64,000 nucleotides of DNA. It comes from Hansfordia pulvinata. Its lineage: Eukaryota; Ascomycota; Sordariomycetes; Xylariales. The stretch is taken from positions 1-64,000 of the forward strand of contig BJKQ01000005.1 in assembly GCA_006538405.1 (NCBI GenBank). Reading direction: 5' to 3'. The position numbers were made by a program, and so were the translations under genes. Under the pieces are notes generated by a model. That model was not told the origin of the DNA and did no database searches. It saw only the letters and a program-made list of their open reading frames with translations. Below, piece by piece: positions 38,315 through 50,707 of this stretch; position 1 is the first letter of the stretch, and each line of letters opens with the position of its first letter.

Positions 38315-38566
38315 GGGAACTTGGGGAATGAACTTGACTCTGTCTGCATCACAGTGTGCTCCCCGCCGTACATCGTCAACTGTCCCAAAAGTCCCGTGAT
38401 CTACTTCGATTCCAAGACTTCGGGCCTCCACCGCGAGGACAGATGCTCCAAGAATACAGCCAGGGTGTACAAGCACAGCTCTGCGCGGGTGGTTGAGACG
38501 CTCGACGAGTGGCAGGACGACGAGAGCAGCAGGGAGAAGAAGAGGGCGTTCCTGGAGGAGATTGTG
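38315..38566 (+). pseudogene. Possible gene fragment: open frame with strong G/C third positions
   Basis: About 80 codons of one frame read like real protein, including CPKSPVIYFDSKTSGLHRED and SARVVETLDEWQDDESSREK followed by KRAFLEEIV, with most third positions G or C. The frame has no convincing start. It runs into a (GT)n tract and then loses coding character. A neighbouring frame just upstream reads LYAFSDLRQDRKIQE. I do not recognise the family. It could be a relic of a gene or an exon of an unannotated one. Confidence 0.35.
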
Positions 38567-38590
38567 TGTATGTGTGTGTGTGTGTGTGTG
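38563..38590. repeat. (GT)n microsatellite
   Basis: About 13 GT units with one GTAT interruption, directly at the 3' end of the codon-biased island. Confidence 0.93.
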
Positions 38591-39430
38591 GAAGGGTGGC
38601 GATGGCGGATATCATATCCTACGGTGATGTTCGGAGCTATTCTCCTTGTCCATAAATCAATACGTCACAGGCCGGGTTCCAATCACCACCCCTCACTTAA
38701 TCGTTCCCTGTCACCAATTCCGACCAGTCCCTTCGCTCTGCAGAGGCACTTTGGTGTCAGCAGATCGAAACAGCTCATCCACCGAGGTTTACCGAGCCAT
38801 CGCTGGTCGGCAAGGGACCCTTCTAGAGCCATCGGTTTGTTCGCAATCGGCTCATCATGAGCCGCTATACGCCTGTAGCGCTCATCCGGCTGTCACACAT
38901 CATTCACTGGCGGCAGCCATCCAGACCACGCCAGCAGATCGAGGCACAATATGAATCACGGGATGGAACTGGAGCATTTAAACTGATCGAGCTTTGGATT
39001 CTCTATAAATCATGACGCTCTTGCTTCGTACAGACGGCATGCAAGCCGCTATGGAAAATAGCCGACAAAGGAAACATCGTGCAGACCGTAATTCGAGACA
39101 TAAAGCGTCATGGCGTTGACTGCCAGACTCGTAGACTTTTCTCTTCGCGATAAGTACAGGCTATGAAACAGACCGCCAAATCAGAGCAGGACTTTAAATC
39201 AGTGCAAGTTGGAACCGCAACAGGCCATGTCAGTGTGATGGCAGACGCATCGCATGGGCGCATAGCACAGCACAGCATCGTTGGAAGAGTAGAGCGCGTG
39301 AGTCGATGGGTTGGCTCGAGGAATGGGTTTCGTCATCGTGGTCAGGGATGGCCTGTCTTTCAAGGCCATGCCGTCCATCGGCGTATTTAGCAGTAATTCG
39401 TTTCTGCTTTCTGCCTTCAAGGGCAGTGGA

Positions 39431-41254
39431 TCATATTGAGAGGAGGTTCACATCTGGGATGCTCCTCTGCCTCTTGTGGCCCCATTGCTCATTGGAAGAC
39501 GAGGCCTTGCGCTTCTGCGACGCACCAGCGAGAGGACTGCCGGCATTGTCCAAGGTTTTGCGCTGCTTTCGCAGAGGCGAAATGGGGACGTTGGTAGTCG
39601 CAATGCGGCCGTCCTTAATACCGCGCAGTGTCCCCTCGTAGTAGGGACCAGAGAAGGCCAGAGAGTCTCGAGTGGCCTTGCTACGGCTGATCAGCTGGTG
39701 GTTTGCTTGATCCCGACGAAAGGCGCCGACAATATCGGTGTTGTTTTCAAAATGATCGAGAAGCGAGGTGACGTCGTTGGATCCGTTTGCAGTTCGGCCA
39801 GCGGGGGTGCCCAGAATAGGGTCTTCGACCTCATTCTGGTTCTCGTCGTCGGAAGATGGCGCGAAGTCGTCAAAGGTGATGAAGTCATCGATCTTGAGGT
39901 TGCCCTCCTCATCGACATCGCCGTTCTCATTCTCCGAGTTTTCATCGAAGAGGTTACCAAAAAGGTTGCCGTCAAGATTATCGTAGAAGGTCTCGTCAAA
40001 TTGGAAGAATGCCTCTTCGGGACCGGCGGCCTGAGTGTTCATGAAGTCGCCAAAGGTGTTGGACGAAACCATAGCACTCATCATCATGTTACCCGAGTTG
40101 ACCATGGGGGACGACTCGGGTTCGTTGTCCAACCACTGCATGTTGAACTGCTCAGGAGAAAGCTCAAACCCAGCGTTGATAGCCTGCTGGGGAGTAAAGA
40201 TCATCATCTTGCCAGTTCTGGGGTTCACGATGGCGATCGGCTTCTTGCTATTGTCAAGGTTGAAGCGACCCACGCGGGGTTGACCACGACGAGGCTTGAT
40301 CAGGGTGACGGACTCCGAGTCTGAAGCGTTGTCTTCCGAGCTCTGTCGAGCTTTGCGCTTGGGAAGCCTCTCGGGAGGGTCTTCCTCATCAGTGGTGTCA
40401 CCGTCGGCTGAGCAAGCACCTGTTAGTAAATCGTGATGACCAGATCTATGAACCGGTAATCACTCACTGTCATAGCCGTCGTCGTAGTCGACATCGTCAT
40501 CATCTGGTGACCGGGCCGGAGTCGACTCAGTCGTGCCACCAAGAGTGAAGTCGAAGTCTGCCAGGGGCGTGGCCATAGGGGTGTTTTCGTCGTCGGAGAG
40601 AGCTTTGATGACAGCGTCAAGGTCGTGGGCGGCTCCTTCCATGCTGGCATCGCCAGCACCATGGAAGTCCCAGAAGCCCGAATTGGAGTCGTTATCGTCA
40701 TCGTGTTCAATCTCGTGACGGAAAGAAGGATCGAGAGAGCTTTGATCGACGAAAATGTCGGGGAAGAAGCCGTGGTCGATGTCGTCGTCGGTCTCGGTGG
40801 AGTCACCGTCCGACTCGGGCACGTCGAAGCGCACGCGGCGCTCGACGGGCGTGTCGACGAGCGGGGTCACGAAAGGATCTTCCAAAGGCTGCTGTGAAGG
40901 CTGTGCGTCGTCGGTATCGGAGTGGAAGCCGTCCCAGCTGCTGCTTTCGTCTACATCGTCGGCGGCGTCTGGCTCATCTTCATCCTCATCGTCGCCTTGG
41001 TCTTCTTCGTCTGGCCGAGGGGAGCTTTCCACGTTGCGACGCCACAGGTCGGTACGTATGTGCTCCTCCTCGACCGCGTTTACATCCTCCTCGTCTTCAT
41101 CAGAGTCGGAGATATCCTCGACGCCAGAGTAGCCGCCCTCATCAGAAAGGTCAAGCGACGACGAGGCGTCCGAGTCGCGGCGTTGAGCCGGGGCCTTGAC
41201 CTTGATCTTGACGGGCGACGCCAGGACCGTGGTCTTGCGGGCGCTCCGTGACAT
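39431..41254 (-). CDS. Acidic nuclear-type protein conserved in filamentous fungi (587 aa)
   Basis: Exons are 40468-41254 and 39431-40407. The intron 40408-40467 begins GTGAGT, has branch point CTAAC, ends CAG and joins in phase 1. The N-terminus is basic (MSRSARKTTVLASPVKIKVK) and is followed by about 230 residues very rich in Asp, Glu and Ser. After the intron come a basic segment (PERLPKRKARQSS) and the ordered block RVGRFNLDNSKKPIAIVNPR-TGKMMIFTPQQ. Next is an acidic aromatic stretch (FFQFDETFYDN, NLFGNLFDE), and then NVPISPLRKQRK near the C-terminus. Layout and the P/RxGxFxxDxxKPxxI block remind me of the ribosomal-protein-gene coactivator Ifh1, but the resemblance is weak and unverified. 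A nuclear transcription-related role is inferred only. No frame change is needed. Confidence 0.78.
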
Positions 41255-44200
41255 CGGTACGGCGGTTGAGTGGGGGTCTGGGCGGGATATGCAGGGGTTG
41301 ACTGGGGTGTCAAGGACGGGAGTGAGGGCAAACGGCGGTGTGCAAATGGCCGCCTTCGCCTAGTCAAGTTTTGGCGGGGTCCGCTGTATCCAACTCTGCT
41401 TGGAATCGAGAGATGGTATGTCCGGCAGACGACGGACGTCTAGTCTATAGAAGGTGGAGGAGGTCTTATGAGAGAGGTTTTCTCGAGGGCGGGAGACTGT
41501 CGATAGTATCAGGGTCTATGCACAGAGAGGAGTCTCTTTGATGTGGCCCAAGATGGTCTTGCGGGAGTTGGTAGTGAAGGGGTGTAGCGCGCAATGCCTC
41601 TGTCAGAAGGCACTTGTTGCAATGGTTCAATGGCTGGGCAGACTCTCGGGCGCCTGGCAAGTCGGATGCAAGGGCACAGGACAGGGAAAGTCTGTGTTGG
41701 GAACTGTGTCGAGGGGGAATAGAAATCTGATGGATTGAATCTCTCGTGAACTGCCGGACTGCGGGACACGGCGGCAGGCCGGGTCCCGCAGTGGTGATTT
41801 ACAGCTCAGCGAAGGCCGAAGGCATGATTATTCTCGACAAGTTCCGGTTATGGTGATCTGGGTATGTGTTCTGAATGTGCGACTTCGTTGTCTGTTGGGT
41901 GGTGATGGGGTGATGCTGCGAAGAGGAAAGGAAGAGAGGGAAGGGGGGGGGATCAGCCCGAGAAAAAAAGTTCGCTCGAGATGCGGCGCTGGGCCTCCGC
42001 GGGTCGCACCTCCCTGGCCTGGGCCGTCTGACGAGGAATTCGTACGAGCCCCCGGGAGTAGCCCAAGGGCAGGTACTCGTACCGGGCTCCAGGGCTGCGA
42101 GTGCCTGCCCAGCCCAGCGGCGCTTGTACGACGACGACGCCGGCGGGCAGCCGTGCCGCCTCCACCGGCGCTGGAGTAAGGTACCCCCTGAGCGCTGGGG
42201 CGACCTGGAGCCTGTACCTTCGGGCTAGTCTGTGCACAGCAGGTACGCCCACATGCCCATCCATGCAACTCATCGAGACCTGGGCCCATGGATGGATTAC
42301 GAGTAGTAGCCCGGTGCTCTATCCGCAGGCGGGGGCTCACTAGCGTCACCTGCAGGCCCGCCGCCCCTCCATTGAGCATCCCACCTCCCAGGGCCTCATG
42401 TGTTGTCATTCTCTCTCTCTTTTTTTCTTAGATTTCTTCTTCTTTCTTTCCGGGGCTCAGTACCGCTCCAAGTAGAAGACTTGCGGCGGCTCTTTCCGAA
42501 GCAGGCTGCAAAGTCTGCGCCGTAAGAGTAGATGCCGGCGTTGTGTCCGTGATCTGCAGCCAAGTATGTAGATACATATGTACCTACCTAATTATGAGCA
42601 GCCAGCAGCAACCTACCTTACGAGGCGAGGCATACGAAAACAGATGCAGCATGTACGTGGCCGTTGGGATAGTCTCCTGCAGACGCCTCATGGTCTGGGG
42701 AGCAATCCCGTAGACGCCGCTGGGTACGTTGTCCGTCTGCGTCGGCCTCTTCCCTACTGCGAGTAGTCGCACACCTACCACACCCAAGTAAGTATCTCCT
42801 AAGGCAATGGAAGTGATGAAAGCCCCGCTTGTGCTGGGCAACGGGGGCGTCTCCAGGAGGCCCGTTCTGACCTCACTGCCTCCACTAAGAGGAGAGGCAA
42901 ATCCATCCTACCATCCATACATGTACTCGTACTCGAACCTGCTCGGCCAGGCTTTCACGGGTAGAGGCCCACGAGCCCAGCTTACTCGTACTGCTGCCCC
43001 GTGCAGCTGGAGGCGAGGAGGGGCATCCATTCCAGCCAGCACCGTTGGCTCCAGTAGCCGCTTCAACCACGAGCCAGGTGGGCTCGGCAACACTCGCAGG
43101 TACTCGCCGCGCTAAGGCCGGCCTATCAGATACTTGAAACGCTGAGGGGCCGTCTTGCGTGGGCGATGCGGGTGGATCCAGTAGATACCGGACTCGACCT
43201 GCAGTGCATTGGATGGATGCCCGGGGGTCAAACGCGGACGGGCTCAGGTACTTCGTCTCTTGCGTGGGGGAGAGCATACCCCGGAACAGCGTGCTGAGGT
43301 ACTTACGCGGCGTCCAGCAGTACTCGTACCGCCCAGATAATCTTCGGTCGACCGCGTGACCGTGACGGCCCCAGTGCCGTGGGTACCAACCAGTACGTGC
43401 TAGAACCCGCTCCATTTTACCACTGCACTGACTGTCGTCACTTCTGCCCCCCTCCCTTCCGCTTACGAGTATGCCCCGCGGACCCCTCATCAACCACCAC
43501 ATTCGTCTCCTGCGCTGCTGCAAAGACTCCATCACAGACAGCTCCGTGCTGGGCTAACGTCGATGACTTTTTCTTTTCTCTTTCATTTCGTCTCTGGCTT
43601 CTTCTTCTTCTTCTTCTTCTCCTTTCTTTTCTCCATCGTCGTCGAACCTGCGAAGACCGGCCCGCACCCCCTCCCCCTCGCCACCTACTCCTGGAACCGA
43701 CGGGTCCTGGCTCGGTCTCATCCGACGCGATTCGCCCGACACAGACACAGAGACCCCATCCGCCCTGGGGGCCCGCGCCCATGCGCCGCCGTCACCGCCT
43801 TTTCCTCGCCCTCTTGCCCCCGCCCACCTGGCCCTCGGCGCTGCCGCTCTGAATGGCTGCCCCCTGTGCTAAAAGCTGCCGCGAACCGCTACCAGCTGCT
43901 CCCACGGACCGGCGCCATCGCCCATCTCCATCTTCGCGTCGCTCTCTGCCCCTCGCTCGCCCTCGTGACGTTTGACACGTATCGCCTTCCTGCCGCATGC
44001 CCGACGGACGGGACGGACAATCGGCGTGTCTGCGCGTCGCCAGACAGCCAAGTAAGTAGGCAGGCACATCCGCGGTAACCGGGCTTGACACAATGCCTTC
44101 TCCATCCCCCCAGGCCCCTCTCCCAACATTCTGCTGGTGGGGATCGCATCCCGGGCCCAAGGACGAGCTAGTCAACGGACGGCTACAAGTCGAGAATGAG

Positions 44201-47200
44201 GCGAGGCTCCTATTAATTCCATCTTTGGAACATTTCTCTCCTCCCGCCCTGCCCCACTGCGGACCCTTTTCAGGGTCCTCCGTGCCACCGTGCCTTCGGG
44301 CCTGCTAACCTGGCTCACAGTACGGAGTACTCGCATGCCGTGGTCAGCCATTCGGTCGTGGCGAGGTGCTGGCATGCCCCCCTCCATTCTCTGTGACGTA
44401 CGTTCCCCGTTCCTCGCCAGGAGGCCCATAGTTGTCTGCTGCCGGGCTGCGTACCTACTCGTACGAGCACGCCCGTACGCCGGCATCCCGGTCCTCGTTC
44501 GCAGAAGACACACCGACCCCAACATGCCAGATCGTTCGAGATGCCTCGGTGTTGCTCGCGGGTGGATATTGCGCTCTCGGAAGGAATTTTTTTTTTTTAT
44601 AGGTTGAACACGCACGACACGCTGGTGGGACCCTGTGGTTTCTAGCCAGAGCTCGGCCATCTTCGGCAGCGCCGCGCTGATCCCAGCCTCTGCGAATAAC
44701 ACCGATACGGATCGTGACTCCTCGCAATGTTTCTTTCTGCGGCGTCGTCATCATCATTATCATCATCATGATTACCACGCCTCCGAGTCTGCACCAGCGT
44801 GGCTTCAGATGAGGGCAGGCCTTCAACGATCTGGTCACTCGTGTGTGACGTCCCGTAATTTCCGCCGGGCCAGCCCCGTGTCTCTGAAGCTTAGTCCGCC
44901 GACGAAATTACCGTTCCGCCACGCTGCGCGAGTCCGGCACGACCCCTCCTTCGTACGAGCCCGCCTCGTAGGGAGCAATCTTCTTCGTCTTGCTGCGGCC
45001 AGCCATCGGCTATCGCGACTGCGGCGCGGGCGCGAATATTTTCGCCACGGGCGAAGGACTTGACAAGAGCTAACCAGGTAGGCTGGGGGCCTTGCGGTCT
45101 AGTTGATTTCCAAGGCAGCCTCCTTTCCCTAGTCGAGTTTGGCGACGGCGATCCCAAGATCTCTCATCGCATGGCCTCTGACGCCGCCGCGGTGCCCGCG
45201 TGCCCGCGTGCCCGGATCCTCTCCGGCCAATTGCCGCCGCCGCCGCCCACTTGCGTGCTTATTGCTTGCGTGCTTGCGCGCGTGCCTACGGGAGCCTTGT
45301 TTTTTTAGCATCCGTCAGATCTGTCCCATCTCCCACTAATGAAACCAAGTGCTGCGGTTCCGATCTTGGGACAGGTTTTGCTTGTTAACGGCCCGGCGTG
45401 CGTGTCTTTGATGATGATGCGTGGTCGATAGACTGACGAGTATTGGGAGCACTGTGCTCACGCGAGTACCTTAATAGGTTAAGGTAGGTAAGGTATGTAC
45501 GAGTACGTAGAAGCACCACAGTCCTGAGTCTGCGGAACGGATCTCGATCACGCTGTTTTGTTCTTTCTGGCCGCTGTCTGTTCTCGGTGTCTATGGTCTA
45601 TAATACGTGCGCGCATTGACTCATCGTCGCACCAAGTGAGTTGAAAGGAACTGCTCGAGCGACGCGTCGTTGTGTCCGTCCCTTCGCCCGCGTGCCACAT
45701 TCTTCGGGCACTTTCTTGCTGCCTTTCGAACCCCGACTACCACCTCGCGAGCAAACAAATTTCGAGTCATCGGCTACCCAGCTATTGAAGCAGTCACCGA
45801 CCGTCCTGCACGCCGGGGAAATGGTCATGCTGTGCAGAGCTGCCGTGGTCAGCGCAGCAAAACTTGACAGTACGAGTACTCGCAGAGACTGCCCGACCGA
45901 AAACAGGGCATTGGGCCCGTTGGACAGTTCCCCCACGGGGCGGCGCCGCGCCGGGATTCAATTAAAAAAAACCATGGCGGCGATGAATCAGAAAGCCAAG
46001 CACGAGAGACCCAACGCGACCGCAGGTTTTGAGCCAGTCAGAGTCAAACCCCCGGGTTTGACTCATGCAGACCTGCTGCCTGGGCCCCATTGGCCGGAGC
46101 TTGCGGCGCACCAAGGGAGAGGGCCTGCTGCAGTCATGTTCCGGCCTGTCGAAGATTTATGACAGCGGTCGGTAACACCGCCATCACGTAGTGAATAGGC
46201 AGGGAGCAAGGGCGCGCCCACAGGAGCTGCCGCCAGGCGTGGTGATCCACGGCGGGGAGAAGCAGGAATTCTCGGTGCCCTCTCCCCCCAAAGATGCACA
46301 CACTGGACTGAACCACCGCCGGGGGGACTCTGCCAAGCAAAGCCCCTTTGAGCAGCAGAGACCTCGCAGGTCCCCTTCCCTCGAAGCCCGGCTCTCTCAG
46401 GGTACAATCCGGTCCCCCCGACGAGACGCGCGGGATGCGTGTACGAGTGTTGCAACTCGGAGGAAACAACAAACGAACCCGCTCGGGAAGACGCGAGCTG
46501 CCTCTCCTTCCGGAAGAGACAGACAGTGCGAGAGACTCGGTCCGGGGTGCATGAGGTAGCAAGTCGCCACGGGCTATGGATGCGCGAGCATCGAGTGGAA
46601 GACGGGGTGACGACGAGACGATGGCCAGTCACGGCGTCTGCCTGCCAACGTGCGTGTGGTGTGCCAGTGCCGGAAAAGGGGCTGACGTGATTGGCCAATA
46701 TTCAGGGAACAGACAGAACCTGGCACGCCTGGGCATTATCGATGAGTGGATTGACTGGAAAGGTCTTGAGATGACTCGGACTAGCACCGATTCGTCAATG
46801 CCTCCTCCTTTGAAGTGAATGCGGGGACAGCCACTCGTACGAGTATTTACGAGGGTACCTGGCACCAGGTATTGACCACCCCGGCAGCCGGCTTATGGAA
46901 GCAAAGAGGCGCCTTATCTTATCGGAGGGCCCTTGTTGGCCGTGGCAACAGAGCCGCCCAAAGTAAACAACGCCCGGAATCTAACCTGTCAACGAAGTGA
47001 TCCGCCCTCATCGGCTGCATCATTATTATTGTTATTATTGTTGTTACCACCTACGAGGTACTACTTCCAGTCTACATAGGGTCATCGTGCGTGCACCTGT
47101 CGCACCGCCGTACCAGACAGACACCTCTCGCACCCGTGCTTGGCCCGCCGCGAACCAAGAACCCACCCGTTCTGCTACACGTCCCGAGCGCGCAGCCCGC

Positions 47201-47581
47201 ACACTTCGTGATTCGTCGTTTCCCCCCTCGCCCTACTTCATCATCCGTCCCCGAAGAAAGCATTTATACCACAGACAAAGACAAGATCCCTCCGCTCGCT
47301 GGAAATCCTGTACCGGCGACTCGACCTACCACATACTGCCCACCTGTCTAAACCTCCGCCACCCTGCCGCAGCCCCCAGCACATCTTAGTAACGGCATCA
47401 TATAAACAAACATCACCAGAGGAGAGAGGGAGCGAGAGAGAGAGGGCGCATATCTCAACATCAAGAACAACCCGAAAAGCGAGATCGGGGTGAAAGACGC
47501 CCGTCCCCTTTCTCTCTCTACCTACCATCTAACCCTCCACCACCACGAACCAGCAGCAGAGGACCGGGAAACCAGCCCACC
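41255..47581. other. Second gene desert, about 6.3 kb
   Basis: No convincing gene. Frames of up to about 190 codons are Pro/Arg/Ser-rich and lack family resemblance, splice-linked partners or codon bias. The region carries about ten copies of the dispersed motif (42074, 42298, 42925, 42983, 43321, 43464, 44456, 45498, 45871 and 46838). It also has a pyrimidine-rich stretch at 43560-43650 and ATT/GTT-rich trinucleotides at 47021-47045. The last 300 nt should be the leader of the kinesin gene. Confidence 0.55.
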
Positions 47582-50500
47582 ATGGAACCCCCACAGAAGC
47601 CCAGCGCGAGCCTGTTCCAGGTGTACCTGCGTCTGCGGCCGCGCCCCAACAACAACGGCAACAACGGCGGCGCAGAGAGGTGCCTACTGGTCGAGGAGCC
47701 CGCCGCGACGACGACGACGACGACTGAAGACAGCCCCGCCGACGACCACCACCACAGCGAGGCGACGGCGACGCCCACGCACATCACGCTCAATCCGCCG
47801 GCGGACCGGCGGCGCGCCATCGAGAGGTTCGCCTTCACGCGCGTCTTCGAGGAGGACGCCACGCAGCTCGACCTGTTCCAGGGCACCCGCGTCCTGCCCC
47901 TCGTCGAGGGCGTCCTGGCGCCCCACGGCGGCGACGGCACCGACGGCCTGCTGGCCACTCTGGGGGTCACTGGCTCCGGCAAGGTTCGTTGTTTCTCTCT
48001 CTCGCTCTCTTCCCCCTTTTGAGAATCTATCCGCGCGGGCGAAGCAGAGACGCATGCTTTGACAAGGCCCATGTATTTGATCATGGACAAACAAAAAGGG
48101 AAAAAGAAAAGGCTGACACTGCGCTTCCTCTTTCTCGCAGACACACACCATCCTCGGATCGAGGAATCAGCGTGGCCTGACGCAGCTCGCGCTCGACGTC
48201 CTCTTCCGCTCCATCAACGCCAACATAGTCGACTGCGCCCGCGACCCCGCCCTCGAGTCGAGCATCCAGCTGGCCGACGCCTCCGAGGCCAACATCTACA
48301 GCGCGCCCTCGTTCCTCGAGTCCGTCTACAGCGACTTCTCCGGCCCCTCGCGCGCCGGCTCCCGCGCCGCGACCCCCATGATCGTAGGACAGCCCCCTCC
48401 CTCCTTCTCGTTTCCTCGTCCTCCTGCCGCCCCTCCTCACACAGACGCCGCGCCGGCACCTGGTGTCGCCGCTTGGCCCACGGTGCCGGGCCAGTTCCCC
48501 GAAAGCCCTACAAGCGTGCGGCTAGTCAGCCACGCGGACGACTTTTCCAGGATCACGCTGCTGTCTACGCCCCCGGGCGAGCGAGGCACCAATGCCAGCG
48601 TCTCCCGCGCCTGGATGTGGACACCAGTGGTGTCGGCCGGGCAGCCGAAGCCGGCGCCCGCCTCTGCCATCAAGCGGCAGCAGGACCAGCATTACATGGC
48701 CCTCACATCATCGGCCGCCACAAAGAGGCACCGCAAGAACAAGAGTATAGATGCTAAGACCCTTCCCTCCTTCAAGGCCGCCGACTTCAGCTCCACCCAG
48801 ACGCCCCGGCGCACCCTCCGCGAGCGGCCCTCGGCCCTGCCCCAGATGCCCGACGTTGGCTCGCTGCGCGCGTCCTGCGACCCGTCGGCCGAGTACGCCG
48901 TCGTCATCTCCATGTACGAGGTGTACAACGACCGCATCTTCGACCTCCTGACGCCGCCGATCAAGTCCAACGCCACCAAGGAGTTCCGCCGCCGCCCGCT
49001 CCTCTTCAAGCCCACCGAGCTGTCGCCGGACCGCAAGGTCGTCGCCGGCCTGCGCAAGGTCGTCTGCGGCAGCCTGCGCGAGGCTCTGCTGGTCCTCGAG
49101 GCCGGCCTCCACGAGCGGCGCGTCGCCGGCACCGGCAGCAACAGCACCAGCTCCCGCAGCCACGGCTTCTTCTGCGTCGAGGTCAAGAAGCGCCGCAGCG
49201 GCCGCTCCAACGCCGCCTGGGGCAGCAGCACCTTCAGCGTCGTCGACCTGGCTGGGAGCGAGCGTGCCCGCGACGCCAAAACCCAGGGCACCACGCTGGC
49301 CGAGGCTGGCAAGATCAACGAGAGTCTGATGTATCTCGGCCAGTGCCTCCAGATGCAGAGCGACATGAGCAGCAACACAAAGGTATGTCACCCTCCCTCT
49401 TCCGCCCTTCCCCCCTTCCATCCCCTATTCTCGGTTTCTGCGCTTTGCCAACGGCGCGCCAGGGAAACCCGTGCTGACATCCCGCCCTCGCGGCACCTTC
49501 GCCAACACAGCCCAACCTCGTCCCCTTCCGCCAATGCAAGCTGACGGAGCTCCTCTTCTCGAACTCGTTCCCCTCGGGCAACGCCACGCAGCAGCCCGCG
49601 CAGCGCCGCAACCCCCAGCGCGGCGTCATGATCGTCACGGCCGACCCGCTAGGCGACTTCAACGCCACGTCGCAGATCCTGCGCTACAGCGCGCTGGCGC
49701 GCGAGGTGACGGTCCCGCGCATCCCTTCCATCACGTCGACGCTGCTGGCCAATGGGGCGCCGCCGGCGGGAGGACAAGGCTTTTCCCACCACCATCTCCA
49801 CCAGCACCACAACCACAACCAGCACGACAGCGGAAGCAGCGACATCCTCAGCAGCAGCCCGCCAGCATCATCACCTGTGATGCACCACCGGCGTCCGCCC
49901 CCCGCCAGTCGCAACTTCTCGCACCAGTCGGACGCGTCAGACAGCCGCGCGACCATGGAACACGCGGCCATGGAGATCTCGCACATGGCCGAGACGATCG
50001 CGCAGCTGCACGCGGAGCTGGCGCAAGAGGCCGAGGCGCGCCTGCAGGCCGAGGCTCACCTCATGTCGATGGAGGACCGGCTGTCCGACATTGAACAAGA
50101 GATCCGTGAGGACTGCCATGCCGACTTTGAGGAGCGCCTGGGCCTCGAGATGGCCCGCTGGAAGGCCTCGCTCAACGTCGAGCTCGAGCGTGGCGAGGAG
50201 CACTGGGATCGCAAGGTCGAGCTGCTCGCGCGGGGAGTCGGGGTCACCGGCGACGATGGCTCCGCCATCACACCCGGGGGCGGCGATGACAATGAGGAGG
50301 ACAAGGAGAACGTCCTCATCGAGAATCTCGAGCAGGAGAACGAACGCCTGCGCCGCGAGGTGGCTGTGCTGAAGCGCGAGCTTGGGTCCCGCACGCCAAG
50401 CAAGCGACACCCGCTGCAGGAGCGCGGCGACGTGCACAGCAGCGGTGCTGGCACTGCCAACAAGGCCACGACCGCCGCCGGCGACGTCGCCGGCCTGGGC

Positions 50501-50707
50501 TCCAAGCTGGAGGGGCTGCGCGTCAGCAACATCAGCAACCTGTCCATCGATAGTGATGAAGGTGCCTCGGGGATGCAGCTCCGCCGTAGCGGCAGACTCA
50601 AGGTGAACTCGTCCGGCAGTCCGACCAAGAAGTCATCGTCCCGCAACAAGCCCGCTGCCAAGAGGTGGGAGTCGCTCACTGCTGATGATGGTGATGACTT
50701 TGTCTGA
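47582..50707 (+). CDS. Kinesin-6-like microtubule motor (946 aa)
   Basis: Exons are 47582-47983, 48141-49382 and 49511-50707, all introns GT-AG in phase 0. It is an N-terminal motor with P-loop GVTGSGKT (about residues 128-135, split by the first intron between Lys and Thr), switch I NSTSSRSH (about 467) and switch II DLAGSE (about 502). Between the P-loop region and EYAVVISMYEVYNDRIFDLL (about residue 383) lie more than 200 extra residues, a long loop-6 type insertion characteristic of kinesin-6 (MKLP/Klp9). A coiled coil follows at about residues 700-850. The tail is basic and Ser-rich. Kinesin-6 proteins work at the spindle midzone and in anaphase elongation, and that role is inferred here. 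The start ATG in context ACCATGG is convincing. Confidence 0.88.

Larger units (their letters stand above)
38022..39430. other. Intergenic region holding an unexplained codon-biased island
   Basis: Apart from the island at about 38315-38566 (separate entry) and a (GT)n tract at 38563-38590, nothing is recognised. The last part should contain the 3' UTR of the minus-strand gene ending at 39431. Confidence 0.5.
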
